Below, one piece after another: positions 5,319 through 5,631 of a stretch of 5,631 bases of DNA. The first letter of the stretch is position 1. The number at the start of each line of letters is the position of its first letter. This stretch comes from Candidatus Zixiibacteriota bacterium (lineage in GTDB: Bacteria > Zixibacteria > MSB-5A5 > CAIYYT01). A model generated the notes under the pieces. The model was not told the DNA's origin, did no database searches, and saw only the letters and a list, made by a program, of their open reading frames with translations. A program made the position numbers and the translations under genes. The stretch lies in assembly GCA_963205155.1 (NCBI GenBank), contig CAUJJY010000060.1, forward strand, positions 1 through 5,631, written 5' to 3'.

Positions 5319-5631
5319 CTACCGGCTGTTCCAGCGCAGCCCCGCATGGAAGGTTCTGCCTGGCCAGTAGCCGAATTCGATCTCGACATCGTCAGTCAAG
5401 TTCTCGCCGCGCGCGAACACTTCGAGATTCTCCCACACCCGCTTCGACACACTCAAGTTGATATCGCGTCGCGTCGGCGCCCAGACATCCGACTCAAAAT
5501 CATTTTGCTCGCCCAACGGCACCCACAGCTTACCCGAGTACCAGCTTCCCCACGCAGTTACCACCAAACCGATTTCATCGAAGTGAATTGATGACAACAA
5601 TTTCAGCGCATGCTCCGGGCGGTTCAACAGC
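5319..5631 (-). CDS. TonB-dependent outer-membrane receptor, C-terminal end
   Basis: The frame is open from the right edge to a TAG at 5319-5321, and 103 residues are visible; the plug and most of the barrel lie outside the window. Alternating beta-strands such as GLVVTAWGSWYSGK, a WAPTRRDINLSVSKRVW strand, the motif FARGENLTDD and the final GYWPGRTFHAGLRWNSR are the standard end of TonB-dependent receptors. There 'vxNLfDk.Y....GYp.pGRtf..GlrY' closes the barrel and carries the signal for Bam insertion. These proteins take up haem, siderophores, cobalamin or glycans using TonB energy. The following HmuY-like lipoprotein gene (60 bases downstream) suggests haem or another captured ligand, but specificity residues are not in view. 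The TTG at 5627 is merely an internal codon, not a start. Confidence 0.9.
   Translation of the reverse strand, partial: LLNRPEHALKLLSSIHFDEIGLVVTAWGSWYSGKLWVPLGEQNDFESDVWAPTRRDINLSVSKRVWENLEVFARGENLTDDVEIEFGYWPGRTFHAGLRWNSR

Overview
The window looks like chromosomal DNA from a Gram-negative bacterium. It carries an outer-membrane receptor end with a TonB-receptor-type C-terminus, a signal-peptidase-II lipoprotein and a MacB/LolCDE-like ABC transporter. The Asn-rich beta-helix protein, the HmuY-like lipoprotein and the repeat-laden intergenic DNA recall deep lineages of the Bacteroidota/FCB sphere or candidate phyla such as Zixibacteria. That placement is inference from style, not a demonstrated match. 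Nothing here points to a phage, plasmid, transposase or CRISPR array.

Layout. Positions 1-651 (+) hold the C-terminal part of a right-handed beta-helix protein. A 249-base convergent gap (652-900) follows, with three stem-loops. Positions 901-3056 (-) are a two-gene ABC operon: the ATPase (2361-3056) is translated first and the FtsX/MacB-type permease (901-2364) follows with a 4-base GTGA overlap. Next is a 590-base divergent intergenic region (3057-3646). It contains a possible gene remnant, two direct copies of a 93-base repeat (87 of 93 identical), three unrelated perfect hairpins between the copies, and a good sigma-70-like promoter. That promoter drives an FKBP-type peptidyl-prolyl isomerase of the SlyD class (3647-4081, +), which I start at a TTG codon with a strong Shine-Dalgarno. 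A 13-bp-stem terminator (4114-4143) separates it from the convergent gene at 4170-5258 (-), a lipoprotein with two HmuY-like domains. Sixty bases upstream of that gene is the C-terminal end of a TonB-dependent outer-membrane receptor (5319-5631, -, entering from the right edge).

How the genes may work together. The receptor and lipoprotein probably form an uptake pair: the surface lipoprotein captures a ligand (haem in the characterised HmuY, not shown here) and the receptor imports it. The ABC pair is a typical mechanotransmission or lipoprotein-release type exporter; no periplasmic adaptor is encoded in the window. The FKBP protein is a single-gene folding factor with its own promoter and terminator. 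No convincing new biological system is visible. The least ordinary part is the repeat cluster at 3172-3490.
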